A stretch of DNA of 42,162 nucleotides from Eudoraea sp. Lineage in GTDB: Bacteria; Bacteroidota; Bacteroidia; Flavobacteriales; Flavobacteriaceae. Shown piece after piece: positions 35,600 through 42,162 of this stretch. Position numbers and translations under genes: made by a program. The notes below the pieces were generated by a model. It made no database searches. It was not told where the DNA came from and saw only the letters and a program-made list of their open reading frames with translations. Each line of letters opens with the position of its first letter. Position 1 is the stretch's first letter. Location of the stretch: assembly GCA_024639765.1 (NCBI GenBank), contig JAHEHU010000019.1, positions 1-42,162 on the forward strand, given 5' to 3'.

Positions 35600-36247
35600 T
35601 TAAGGAGCTAACCTTTCTATCTTCCACATATAATCTTTTGCCAGTGTGTAACGGATCCTGTCATGCAATCTATTGGGTCTACCCTGCCAGAATTCGAGAG
35701 ATTCAGGAGATACTAAATACCCTCCCCAATATGAAGGACGGGGTATTTCTTTGTCTTCATACTGTTTCTCTAATTCTCTTAACTTGTCTTCCAGCATTTC
35801 CCTGGAGGGAATTACTTCACTCTGGTTAGAGACTATCGCCCCTAATTTACTGCCCGTGGGTCTCGATTCAAAATATCCATCAGACATATTCTCAGCTATC
35901 TTTGATGCCTTGCCTTTTACAATAACCTGCCGTTCCATAGCCGGCCAAAAAAAGGAAAGACAAACCTTGGGATTTTTTTCTATGGCCTTACCCTTCTCAC
36001 TTTCATAGTTGGAGTAAAAAATAAATCCTTCATGGGTAAATCGTTTTAAAAGGACTATCCGCGCTTTTGGATAACCATCCAATCCCATGGTAGAAATGGT
36101 CATGGTATTCTTTTCATCTACAGTGTCCAATTTCTCCAATTCATAAAACCATTTCTGGAAAAGTTCCATTGGATTTTCTGAAATAGCGTCTTCCATCAAG
36201 GCGCTTTTCTCGTATGATTTTCGATAATTTCCCAGGTCTTTATTCAT
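35600..36247 (-). CDS. pdxH: pyridoxamine 5'-phosphate oxidase
   Basis: A 215-residue FMN enzyme that oxidises pyridoxine or pyridoxamine 5'-phosphate to PLP. The start at 36247 gives MNKDLGNYRKSYEKSAL, the typical beginning, rather than the ORF extension with a non-family N-terminus. FMN/substrate motifs are RIVLLKRFTHEGFIFYSNYE (about 50-70) and the C-terminal EFWQGRPNRLHDRIRY, the PdxH signature. It lies 80 bases downstream of rnz on the same strand. PLP made here serves ThrC and similar enzymes, but no regulatory link is seen. Confidence 0.95.
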   Translation of the reverse strand: MNKDLGNYRKSYEKSALMEDAISENPMELFQKWFYELEKLDTVDEKNTMTISTMGLDGYPKARIVLLKRFTHEGFIFYSNYESEKGKAIEKNPKVCLSFFWPAMERQVIVKGKASKIAENMSDGYFESRPTGSKLGAIVSNQSEVIPSREMLEDKLRELEKQYEDKEIPRPSYWGGYLVSPESLEFWQGRPNRLHDRIRYTLAKDYMWKIERLAP

Positions 36248-36327
36248 GCTGTTTCTAAACTTGGCCTTAGCAAAACAAAGTTGGTGAAAACTTAACAAAA
36301 AGGGAAATTGCTGTCTCCTTTTTATCC

Positions 36328-37233
36328 TTAGAAGGTCAGTAATTTACCATCTTCTGCAAGTTGTACATTAGAAAAATAAGGAACTGCTTCCTTTAGGAAT
36401 GCATCTTTCTTCTTATACCTGATAGAAAAATGACCTAAAATAAGAAGTTTTACCGCTGCCGCCTTTGCTACCTTTGCAGCTTCTTCAGCTGTGGAATGCT
36501 TTGTTTTGGCCGCCAGATGTGCTTCTGAAGTTAAAAACGTAGCTTCGTGATATAACACATCCACTCCTTTTATCCATTCTGAAATCTGAGGATGGTAGGC
36601 CGTATCACTGCAATAGGCATAACTCTTAGGCGCAGGGGGATCTAATGTCAAGAGTGTATTTGAGATGGCTTCTCCATTCTCGAGAATTACATCCTTTCCT
36701 TTTTTGATATTCTTAAAATACGCCTTGTCAATTTTATAGGTGGCTACTGCTTCTGTATTTAGGACCCGTTCCTTTGGTTTTTCACGAAAAAGAAAACCGT
36801 TGGTATAGACCCGGTGAGAGAGCGGAATGGTTGAAACGGTTACCTTAGTGTCCTCAAAGATCACAATAGGGTCTTTTTCCGTCAACTCATGAAAGTGAAT
36901 GGTAAAACTAGTCCACGAATTCCCCACTCTCAAGAGCATGAGAAGAACTTCTTTTAATCCGGAAGGACCGTATATATGAAGTTCTTTCTCGCGTCCCAAT
37001 AATTGGAAAGTAGCAATTAGACCGGGCAACCCAAAAAAATGATCGCCGTGAAGATGAGAGATAAAAATATGGTTGATCCTGGAAAACTTGATCTTGTGCT
37101 TCCTTAGCTGTACTTGGGTACCTTCTCCACAATCTATCAAGAACAAATGATCTCTAATTTCCAGTATTTGAGCAGTAGGGTTACCCATCAGGGAAGGGGT
37201 GGCCGCATAACATCCCAAAATATGAAGTTTCAT
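36328..37233 (-). CDS. rnz: ribonuclease Z
   Basis: A 301-residue metallo-beta-lactamase-fold endonuclease that trims tRNA 3' ends. Motif II HLHGDH (H60, H62, D64, H65) is in FISHLHGDHFFGLPG. Further metal ligands are in SYAYCSDTAYHP, LYHEATF and LILGHFSIRYK. It is the last gene before pdxH of a minus-strand run beginning at pyrR; the DUF3291 gene ends 17 bases upstream. Confidence 0.95.
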   Translation of the reverse strand: MKLHILGCYAATPSLMGNPTAQILEIRDHLFLIDCGEGTQVQLRKHKIKFSRINHIFISHLHGDHFFGLPGLIATFQLLGREKELHIYGPSGLKEVLLMLLRVGNSWTSFTIHFHELTEKDPIVIFEDTKVTVSTIPLSHRVYTNGFLFREKPKERVLNTEAVATYKIDKAYFKNIKKGKDVILENGEAISNTLLTLDPPAPKSYAYCSDTAYHPQISEWIKGVDVLYHEATFLTSEAHLAAKTKHSTAEEAAKVAKAAAVKLLILGHFSIRYKKKDAFLKEAVPYFSNVQLAEDGKLLTF

Positions 37234-37250
37234 AGGCTTCTGATCAATTC

Positions 37251-37706
37251 TTAAAAGTATTCTTTGGCATCTCCAACAGTAAAATTTGAACGAAAACTAA
37301 AGGCAAAAGCAGATTCTCCTTTGGTATTTAAATGATCTAATCTCATTTTGGCTTCCATTAGGCCGATAGCAGGCTCTTTTGTGTACCAACATACCATGTG
37401 ATTATCTTTCAATTTAGAAAACCATTCTTTTCGTCTGTTGTAGATCTCAACGTGTGCGCTTTGATAGGTAAAGTTAAGTAAGCTCTCTCTGGATTCCCAT
37501 AAGGACATATTGACAATTAAGGCAGCATCACCAAACACCTCATAGATCTTATCCGCAGGCTCCTCTATCCAACGCCATACAAAACCCGGACTTTCTTCCG
37601 CAACGGCATTAATTCTGGCTGTATTATTCACAAAATCGGCCATCCGAGGGTCATCCAAACTGTATTTCGGTCTGGCGATATTAACTTGAGCAAAATAATA
37701 CGGCAT
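37251..37706 (-). CDS. DUF3291 family protein
   Basis: A 151-residue soluble protein starting MPYYFAQVNIARPKYSLDDP, with GFVWRWIEEP and MSLWESRESLLNFTY, which match the ABM-like (ferredoxin-fold) DUF3291 family related to small monooxygenases. Conserved tryptophans and the SAHVEIYNRRKEWF stretch with a possible active histidine are visible, but no reaction is known. It lies 3 bases after the STAS-like gene and 17 before rnz, in a single operon. Confidence 0.85.
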   Translation of the reverse strand: MPYYFAQVNIARPKYSLDDPRMADFVNNTARINAVAEESPGFVWRWIEEPADKIYEVFGDAALIVNMSLWESRESLLNFTYQSAHVEIYNRRKEWFSKLKDNHMVCWYTKEPAIGLMEAKMRLDHLNTKGESAFAFSFRSNFTVGDAKEYF

Positions 37707-37709
37707 ACC

Positions 37710-38042
37710 TTATATTTCCAGATCTCTTTCTATATCTTCCATCTCAATAAGATCTAATGCTTCCTGGATGGTTGGAACCAGGCTTATCTCATCAGGAACT
37801 TCCTCATACGATACTTTATCGGTTACCAGTACAAAAGATTTTTTGGCCTTCCTGTGGGTATTGGATAGCTGTAGAAATTCGAGGACATCATCTGTACTGA
37901 GCCTGGAAAATGAGAAAAGATTTACAATAATATGGTCATTCCTGATCTTTTCGTAGGCCGAGTTTAAATTTTCTAAAAATTTAAGAAGTGAGATGTTCTC
38001 CTGATAAACAATGGTACTATTGCCTTCCTTTTCGAAAATCAT
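37710..38042 (-). CDS. small STAS-like protein
   Basis: A 110-residue soluble protein. FLENLNSAYEKIRNDHIIVN followed by DDVLEFLQLSNTHRKAKKSF and VLVTD is the strand-helix pattern of anti-sigma-factor-antagonist/STAS folds, with an acidic tail. No phosphorylatable serine motif is obvious. It starts 6 bases after pyrB and ends 3 before DUF3291. Because it neighbours rnz, database entries sometimes label such proteins by that neighbour; the sequence has no metallo-hydrolase motif. Function unknown. Confidence 0.72.
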   Translation of the reverse strand: MIFEKEGNSTIVYQENISLLKFLENLNSAYEKIRNDHIIVNLFSFSRLSTDDVLEFLQLSNTHRKAKKSFVLVTDKVSYEEVPDEISLVPTIQEALDLIEMEDIERDLEI

Positions 38043-38048
38043 TGACTA

Positions 38049-38975
38049 CTATTTTATCTGTGATGCTAGTAAATAAATAACGGCCATCCGTATGGCTACC
38101 CCATTCTCTACCTGATGAAGTATGATGGATTGAGAGGAATCTGCAACATCACTGGTTATTTCAACACCTCTGTTGATAGGCCCGGGATGCATGATAACGA
38201 TCTCCTTCTGCAGGCTATCCAGAATATGCCTGTTAATTCCAAATTGTTGTGTGTACTCCCTTGTTGATGGAAAATAACTGATATCCATACGTTCGTTCTG
38301 AACTCGCAGCATATTAGCCACATCGCACCATTCCAGTGCTTTTTGGAGATTAGGCTCAACTCCTACTCCAAGTGTCTCTATATATTTAGGGATCAATGTT
38401 TTAGGACCACATACTTTTACCTCTGCCCCCTGGAGTTTGAGGGCAAAGATGTTAGACAAAGCCACCCTGGAATGTAATATGTCACCTACGATCACTACTT
38501 TCTTTCCGGCAACATCACCTAATTTCTCACGGATAGAGTATGAATCTAACAACGCTTGCGTAGGATGTTCATGGGCCCCATCCCCTGCATTTATGATGGC
38601 CGCCTTTACATGCTTTGCAAGAAATATACCTGCGCCAGGATTTGGGTGCCTCATCACCACCATATCTACTTTCATAGAAAGGATATTGTTGACAGTATCT
38701 ATCAGTGTTTCCCCCTTTTTAACGGAAGACTGAGAAGCGGAAAAATTGATAACGTCTGCAGATAAACGTTTTTCGGCCAGCTCAAAACTTAATTTGGTAC
38801 GCGTACTATTCTCAAAAAAAATATTTGCAATGGTAATATCTCGTAGAGAAGGAACTTTCTTAATAGACCTATTGATAACTTCTTTGAACTGATCGGCAGT
38901 TTCGAAAATGAGTTGGATATCCTTTTCATTCAGATATTTAATTCCCAAGAGGTGTTTTACGCTCAGTACCGACAT
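38049..38975 (-). CDS. pyrB: aspartate carbamoyltransferase catalytic subunit
   Basis: A 308-residue enzyme that condenses carbamoyl phosphate and aspartate, the first committed step of pyrimidine synthesis. The carbamoyl-phosphate loop is STRT at 57-60, the neighbouring-subunit lysine is K86/K87 in SSVKKGE, and HPTQALLD is at 137-144. No regulatory PyrI gene is adjacent. It starts 4 bases after pyrR and continues into the STAS-like gene. Confidence 0.96.
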   Translation of the reverse strand: MSVLSVKHLLGIKYLNEKDIQLIFETADQFKEVINRSIKKVPSLRDITIANIFFENSTRTKLSFELAEKRLSADVINFSASQSSVKKGETLIDTVNNILSMKVDMVVMRHPNPGAGIFLAKHVKAAIINAGDGAHEHPTQALLDSYSIREKLGDVAGKKVVIVGDILHSRVALSNIFALKLQGAEVKVCGPKTLIPKYIETLGVGVEPNLQKALEWCDVANMLRVQNERMDISYFPSTREYTQQFGINRHILDSLQKEIVIMHPGPINRGVEITSDVADSSQSIILHQVENGVAIRMAVIYLLASQIK

Positions 38976-38979
38976 TCTT

Positions 38980-39519
38980 TTATTTGTTTACTAAATAAAC
39001 CCCGTCCTTTCCTTCATTTTCTTCCCACATAACTTTTACCTTTTCTTCATTGATGGCATCTACCTGTCTGCCCCTGTAATTTGGCTGTATGGGCAAATGC
39101 CTGCTGAACCTTCTGTCTATAAGGGTTAATAGTTCTATTTCTTGTGGTCTTCCGAACGATTGAATGGCTGTTAAGGCGGCCCTAATGCTTCGCCCGGTGT
39201 ATAACACATCATCTATTAAAACCACATTTTTTCCTTCAACCAAAAAATCGATATTGGTTGTACTCGCCTCCAGCGGTTTATCACTTCTTCTAAAATCATC
39301 ACGAAAAAAAGTAATATCAAGAAGACCCAATTTTATTTCCCTGACCTTGTACTCTTCTTTAAGGATCTTCGCTAAACGATTTGCCAGAAAACTGCCTCTG
39401 GGCTGTATTCCTATTAGAACAGTGTTGGAAAAGTCTAGATGGTTCTCTAAAAGTTGGCAAGCAAGGCGATGTAAAATAATGTGGATTTCTTTTGAGGAAA
39501 GAAGTACTTTTTGACTCAT
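38980..39519 (-). CDS. pyrR: bifunctional pyr operon regulator / uracil phosphoribosyltransferase
   Basis: A 179-residue PyrR. The PRPP-binding motif VVLIDDVLYTGRSIRAAL is near residues 101-118. The start MSQKVLLSSKEIHIILHRLA (ATG at 39519) is chosen because a consensus -7 element covers 39547-39554, so the longer ORF beginning at 39549 cannot be on the mRNA. In Bacillus PyrR binds pyr leader RNA and causes attenuation; here the leader upstream of pyrR is only about 20 bases, too short for that. It heads pyrR-pyrB-STAS-like-DUF3291-rnz. Confidence 0.93.
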   Translation of the reverse strand: MSQKVLLSSKEIHIILHRLACQLLENHLDFSNTVLIGIQPRGSFLANRLAKILKEEYKVREIKLGLLDITFFRDDFRRSDKPLEASTTNIDFLVEGKNVVLIDDVLYTGRSIRAALTAIQSFGRPQEIELLTLIDRRFSRHLPIQPNYRGRQVDAINEEKVKVMWEENEGKDGVYLVNK

Positions 39520-39546
39520 GGTTTGCGCTACCAACATATTTGAAAA

Positions 39547-39554
39547 CAAAAATA
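39547..39554 (-). promoter_or_regulatory. pyrR promoter -7 element
   Basis: The minus strand reads TATTTTTG. The -33 position shows only TTT at spacer 16, so strength is uncertain. It is 28 bases from the chosen pyrR ATG. Confidence 0.55.
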
Positions 39555-39632
39555 GGGATTTCTGTTCAATAAAAAGTATCCGTTATAAATATCATCCATG
39601 TCAATACGCTATAGATATCGTAGTATATCAAT

Positions 39633-39662
39633 AAAAAAGCCCCGACCAAATGGTCGGGGCTT
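39633..39662 (-). terminator. rpsA terminator
   Basis: On the minus strand an 11-bp GC-rich stem (39652-39662 with 39637-39647) with a 4-base loop, followed by a T-run. It ends rpsA transcription 32 bases after the stop and separates it from pyrR. Confidence 0.92.
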
Positions 39663-39693
39663 CACTTTATATATTGCAAAACGTTAAAAAAGC

Positions 39694-41529
39694 CTACTTC
39701 TTTTTACCAGCCTCCATTTTGTCTTTTAGCGCTTGTAGTTGCTCATTGGCGTCTCCCAGTGTTGGTTTAGACTCCTCAGCCGAAGCAGCAGCTTTTTTCT
39801 TCGCCGCTTTAACATTACGTTGCTCTTCTGCTCTGAAGATTGCCGTATGGCTGGCTACAACTCTTTTGAATTCTTTGTTGAACTCAATGATCTTGAAAAG
39901 GGCTTCTTCTCCCTTAGCCAACTTTTTGCCATCTTCCTTCTCCATATGCCTTTGAGGAACAAAGGCCGTAATGTCCTTATTGAAGTCGATCACAGCGCCT
40001 TTATCAACGATCTCAGTTATAGCCGCTTTGTGTTCAGTACCCAGGGCAAATTCCTTTTCGTATTTATCCCACGGGTTTTCAGTGGTTTGCTTGTGGCCTA
40101 AACTTAACTTGCGTCCTTCTACATCCAATTCAAGAACCTCTACTTCCAGAGTGTCACCAACTGCAACGAACTCTGATGGGTGCTTGATCTTTTTGGTCCA
40201 TGAGAGGTCTGAAATATAGATCAACCCATCGATACCTTCTTCCAGTTCAACAAAAACACCAAAGTTGGTAAAGTTCCTTACAATTCCTTTGTGCTTAGAT
40301 CCAACAGGATATTTAGATGTAATGTCTGTCCATGGATCTGGCGTAAGTTGTTTGATACCCAAAGACATTTTTCTATCCTCACGGTCTAGTGTAAGTACAA
40401 CCGCTTCCAATTCATCACCAACCTTTACAAAGTCCTGCGCAGATCTTAAATGAGTAGACCAGGACATTTCTGAAACGTGGATCAATCCTTCAACTCCTTC
40501 AGCTACTTCAAGGAAAGCACCGTAATCTGCAATTACTACAACCTTCCCTTTCACTTTATCTCCAACCTTAAACTCATCGCCTAAGGCATCCCAAGGATGT
40601 TTCTCTAGTTGTTTAAGTCCTAATTGAATTCTGGATTTATTATCATCGAAATCAAGGATCACGACATTTAGTTTTTCGTCTAGCTCTACCACCTCATTTG
40701 GATGGTTGATTCTACTCCACGAAAGATCTGTAATATGGATAAGTCCATCTACACCACCAAGATCTATAAAGACACCATAAGAAGTAATATTTTTCACTAC
40801 CCCTTCTAATACCTGTCCTTTTTCTAACTGGCTTATGATCTCTTTTTTCTGCTCTTCAATGTCAGCCTCTATGAGCGCTTTATGAGAAACCACCACGTTC
40901 TTGAACTCGTGGTTGATCTTCACAACCTTGAATTCCATGGTCTTCCCTACATACTGATCGTAATCGCGAATTGGTTTCACGTCTATCTGTGATCCCGGAA
41001 GGAATGCTTCAATACCAAATACGTCCACGATCATACCACCTTTAGTTCTGCATTTTACAAATCCAGTAACTACTTCCTCCTTATCATGAGCAGCATTAAC
41101 CCTGTCCCATGCCTGAATGGTACGTGCTTTTCTATGAGATAGGACCAATTGTCCGCTTTTATCCTCGCGGATATCGATCAATACTTCTACTTTGTCCCCA
41201 ACCTTAAGTCCGGGATTGTAGCGAAATTCATTAAGGGAAATAACCCCCTCAGATTTAGCATTGATGTCAATGATTGCTTCGCGATCCGTAATATGAGTTA
41301 CAGTTCCCTGAACTACTTCCTCATCTGCCGTATCTACAAAGTTCTCGGCTACTAATTTTTCGAATTCCTCTAATTTGGATTCGTCTACACGCTCAATCCC
41401 CTCTTCATACTTATCCCAATCAAAATTCTTTAAAAATTCTTTCGGATCTTGTTTAGGAGCCTCTACTTTTTGTTCCTGAGCGACCTCAGCTACCTGAGTC
41501 TCTTCTGTTGTTGTTTTCTTTTCAGCCAT
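39694..41529 (-). CDS. rpsA: 30S ribosomal protein S1
   Basis: A 611-residue S1 with six S1 RNA-binding domains. Repeats start at about residues 76 (GTVTHITDREAIIDI), 161 (GFVKCRTKGGMIVDV), 246 (GVVKNITSYGVFIDL), 331 (GKVVVIADYGAFLEV), 417 (GIVRNFTNFGVFVEL) and 503 (AAITEIVDKGAVIDF). It has an acidic, Glu/Gln-rich N-terminal extension of about 60 residues and a Lys/Ala-rich tail. S1 brings mRNA to the 30S subunit, which matters in Bacteroidota where Shine-Dalgarno use is rare. It is transcribed alone from a consensus promoter with an approximately 110-base leader and has its own terminator. Confidence 0.96.
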   Translation of the reverse strand: MAEKKTTTEETQVAEVAQEQKVEAPKQDPKEFLKNFDWDKYEEGIERVDESKLEEFEKLVAENFVDTADEEVVQGTVTHITDREAIIDINAKSEGVISLNEFRYNPGLKVGDKVEVLIDIREDKSGQLVLSHRKARTIQAWDRVNAAHDKEEVVTGFVKCRTKGGMIVDVFGIEAFLPGSQIDVKPIRDYDQYVGKTMEFKVVKINHEFKNVVVSHKALIEADIEEQKKEIISQLEKGQVLEGVVKNITSYGVFIDLGGVDGLIHITDLSWSRINHPNEVVELDEKLNVVILDFDDNKSRIQLGLKQLEKHPWDALGDEFKVGDKVKGKVVVIADYGAFLEVAEGVEGLIHVSEMSWSTHLRSAQDFVKVGDELEAVVLTLDREDRKMSLGIKQLTPDPWTDITSKYPVGSKHKGIVRNFTNFGVFVELEEGIDGLIYISDLSWTKKIKHPSEFVAVGDTLEVEVLELDVEGRKLSLGHKQTTENPWDKYEKEFALGTEHKAAITEIVDKGAVIDFNKDITAFVPQRHMEKEDGKKLAKGEEALFKIIEFNKEFKRVVASHTAIFRAEEQRNVKAAKKKAAASAEESKPTLGDANEQLQALKDKMEAGKKK

Positions 41530-41641
41530 ATTGCTGATTTTACTTTGTATTCCATAAACCTCTAGGAGTAAGGCAACGCCTATGGAAGTTGTTATTCTTT
41601 TTTTGTCTTTTCCCTTTTATCTCTTAGAAACTTGCCAAAAA
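41530..41641 (-). promoter_or_regulatory. structured 5' leader of rpsA
   Basis: On the minus strand TTCCATA (41581-41587) pairs with TATGGAA (41550-41556). Between them GGC-GTT-GCC (41572-41580) and CTC-CTA-GAG (about 41560-41569) can form two small hairpins, giving a branched element that ends about 20 bases before the ATG. This position suits autoregulation by S1, but that is inference. Confidence 0.4.
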
Positions 41642-41647
41642 GGTGTG

Positions 41648-41678
41648 CAAAAATACAATTAAATTATTGTTTTAACAA
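41648..41678 (-). promoter_or_regulatory. rpsA promoter
   Basis: On the minus strand TTG (41676-41678), 20-base spacer, TATTTTTG (41648-41655): complete consensus. Confidence 0.8.
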
Positions 41679-41790
41679 CCTAAAAAACCTTGCCACAGGC
41701 AAAATCACAACAAATAAGAACTGTGGCAGCAATATCTTGGTAGATTTCGTATCTTTATGACAACAATATTAACCTTATAATAAAGTATAA

Positions 41791-42162
41791 ATGAGTGCTA
41801 AAGACAAGTACCAAAGTGTGTTATCTCTTGGAGAGAAACTGGGTATAAAAGATGGTAAAGTAAGTGAGGAAAACGGTGTTTTAAAAATTAAAGGTGAAGC
41901 CAAAACTCCTTATGAAAAGAACATTTTATGGGATAGAATAAAAGAAGTTGGCGGGGAAAATCCTGCTGATATCAAAGCGAATATCACTGTAGCGGATAAC
42001 AGTGTTTATCACAGGCATATAGTGCAACGTGGTGAATCTTTAAGTAAAATTGCTAAGCATTATTACGGAGATCCCATGAAATACAAGCAGATCTTTTCTG
42101 CCAATACAGATATTTTGAAGAATCCTGATATGATTCATCCAGATCAAGTGCTCACCATTCCC
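41791..42162 (+). CDS. BON/LysM protein, Kbp (YgaU)-like, cut by the window end
   Basis: 124 codons are present and the frame is open to the last base. Judged by the family, only a few residues are missing. The N-terminal half (about 1-68) resembles a BON domain (ENGVLKIKGEAKTPYEKNIL). The C-terminal half is a LysM domain: VQRGESLSKIAKHYYGDP, then IFSANTDILKNPDMIHPDQV. This BON-LysM order and size equal E. coli Kbp, a cytoplasmic potassium-binding protein. No signal peptide is visible, in line with that. It is divergent from rpsA. Potassium binding is inferred from homology only. Confidence 0.85.
   Translation, partial: MSAKDKYQSVLSLGEKLGIKDGKVSEENGVLKIKGEAKTPYEKNILWDRIKEVGGENPADIKANITVADNSVYHRHIVQRGESLSKIAKHYYGDPMKYKQIFSANTDILKNPDMIHPDQVLTIP

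Noticed and set aside
1-42162. Mobile elements, CRISPR arrays, tRNA or rRNA genes
   Set aside because: No terminal inverted repeats with transposase, no regularly spaced repeats, and no cloverleaf or rRNA sequence was recognised; the gene content is housekeeping throughout.

Overview
The window reads as chromosomal DNA of a member of the Flavobacteriaceae (Bacteroidota). The evidence is the set of promoters of the form TTG-N(17-20)-TAnnTTTG, the near absence of Shine-Dalgarno sequences, lipoproteins with acidic residues after the lipid-bearing cysteine, Bacteroidota-only families (DUF3822, a zinc-less DnaX, ThrA fused to homoserine dehydrogenase) and moderate AT content. Genus is not resolvable by eye. 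It is mostly ordinary housekeeping sequence: no tRNA, insertion sequence, prophage or CRISPR array was seen.

Layout. 1-119 is the start of an HDIG/7TM phosphohydrolase running off the left edge. 237-2186 holds a thiolase and an NlpC/P60 hydrolase, closed by a shared terminator. 2236-6063 (minus) is gyrA followed by a periplasmic TPR protein. 6324-9466 holds clpC, a strong terminator and a small STAS-like protein. 9456-11009 (minus) is the NAD(P)HX repair enzyme. 11155-16098 is a complete threonine operon (thrA fusion, thrB, thrC) preceded by a consensus promoter and an 18-codon Thr-containing leader ORF with local hairpins. 16196-19341 holds gcvT, an SDR-type protein, pterin carbinolamine dehydratase and YebC. 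19587-20939 holds two related small lipoproteins. 20941-26179 (minus) holds a RecD-like helicase, DUF4126, kdsB, a HAD hydrolase, a KdnB-like Kdo 8-oxidase and an acyltransferase, so it is largely an inner-core lipid A/Kdo neighbourhood. 26282-28292 is a pseudopilin-like protein, DUF3822 and rsmD. 28296-28614 (minus) is RNase P RNA. Then come dnaX, a TMEM220-like protein, a MiaE-like hydroxylase, and a minus-strand block of sixA-ppk1-MFS, pdxH, and pyrR-pyrB-STAS-like-DUF3291-rnz. rpsA (ribosomal protein S1) with a long, foldable leader sits at the right, divergent from a Kbp/LysM protein cut by the window end.

The most interesting parts are regulatory: the threonine leader peptide upstream of thrA, the rpsA leader, and the pyrR promoter placed so close to its start codon that a PyrR-bound attenuator cannot fit there. 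At the gene level, the KdnB-like oxidase beside kdsB without KdnA, and the pseudopilin-like/DUF3822 pair, deserve a second look. Several translation starts were moved inward from the longest ORF because promoter elements or family length demanded it (miaE, pdxH, ppk1, pyrR, TMEM220, lipoprotein 1, thrA).
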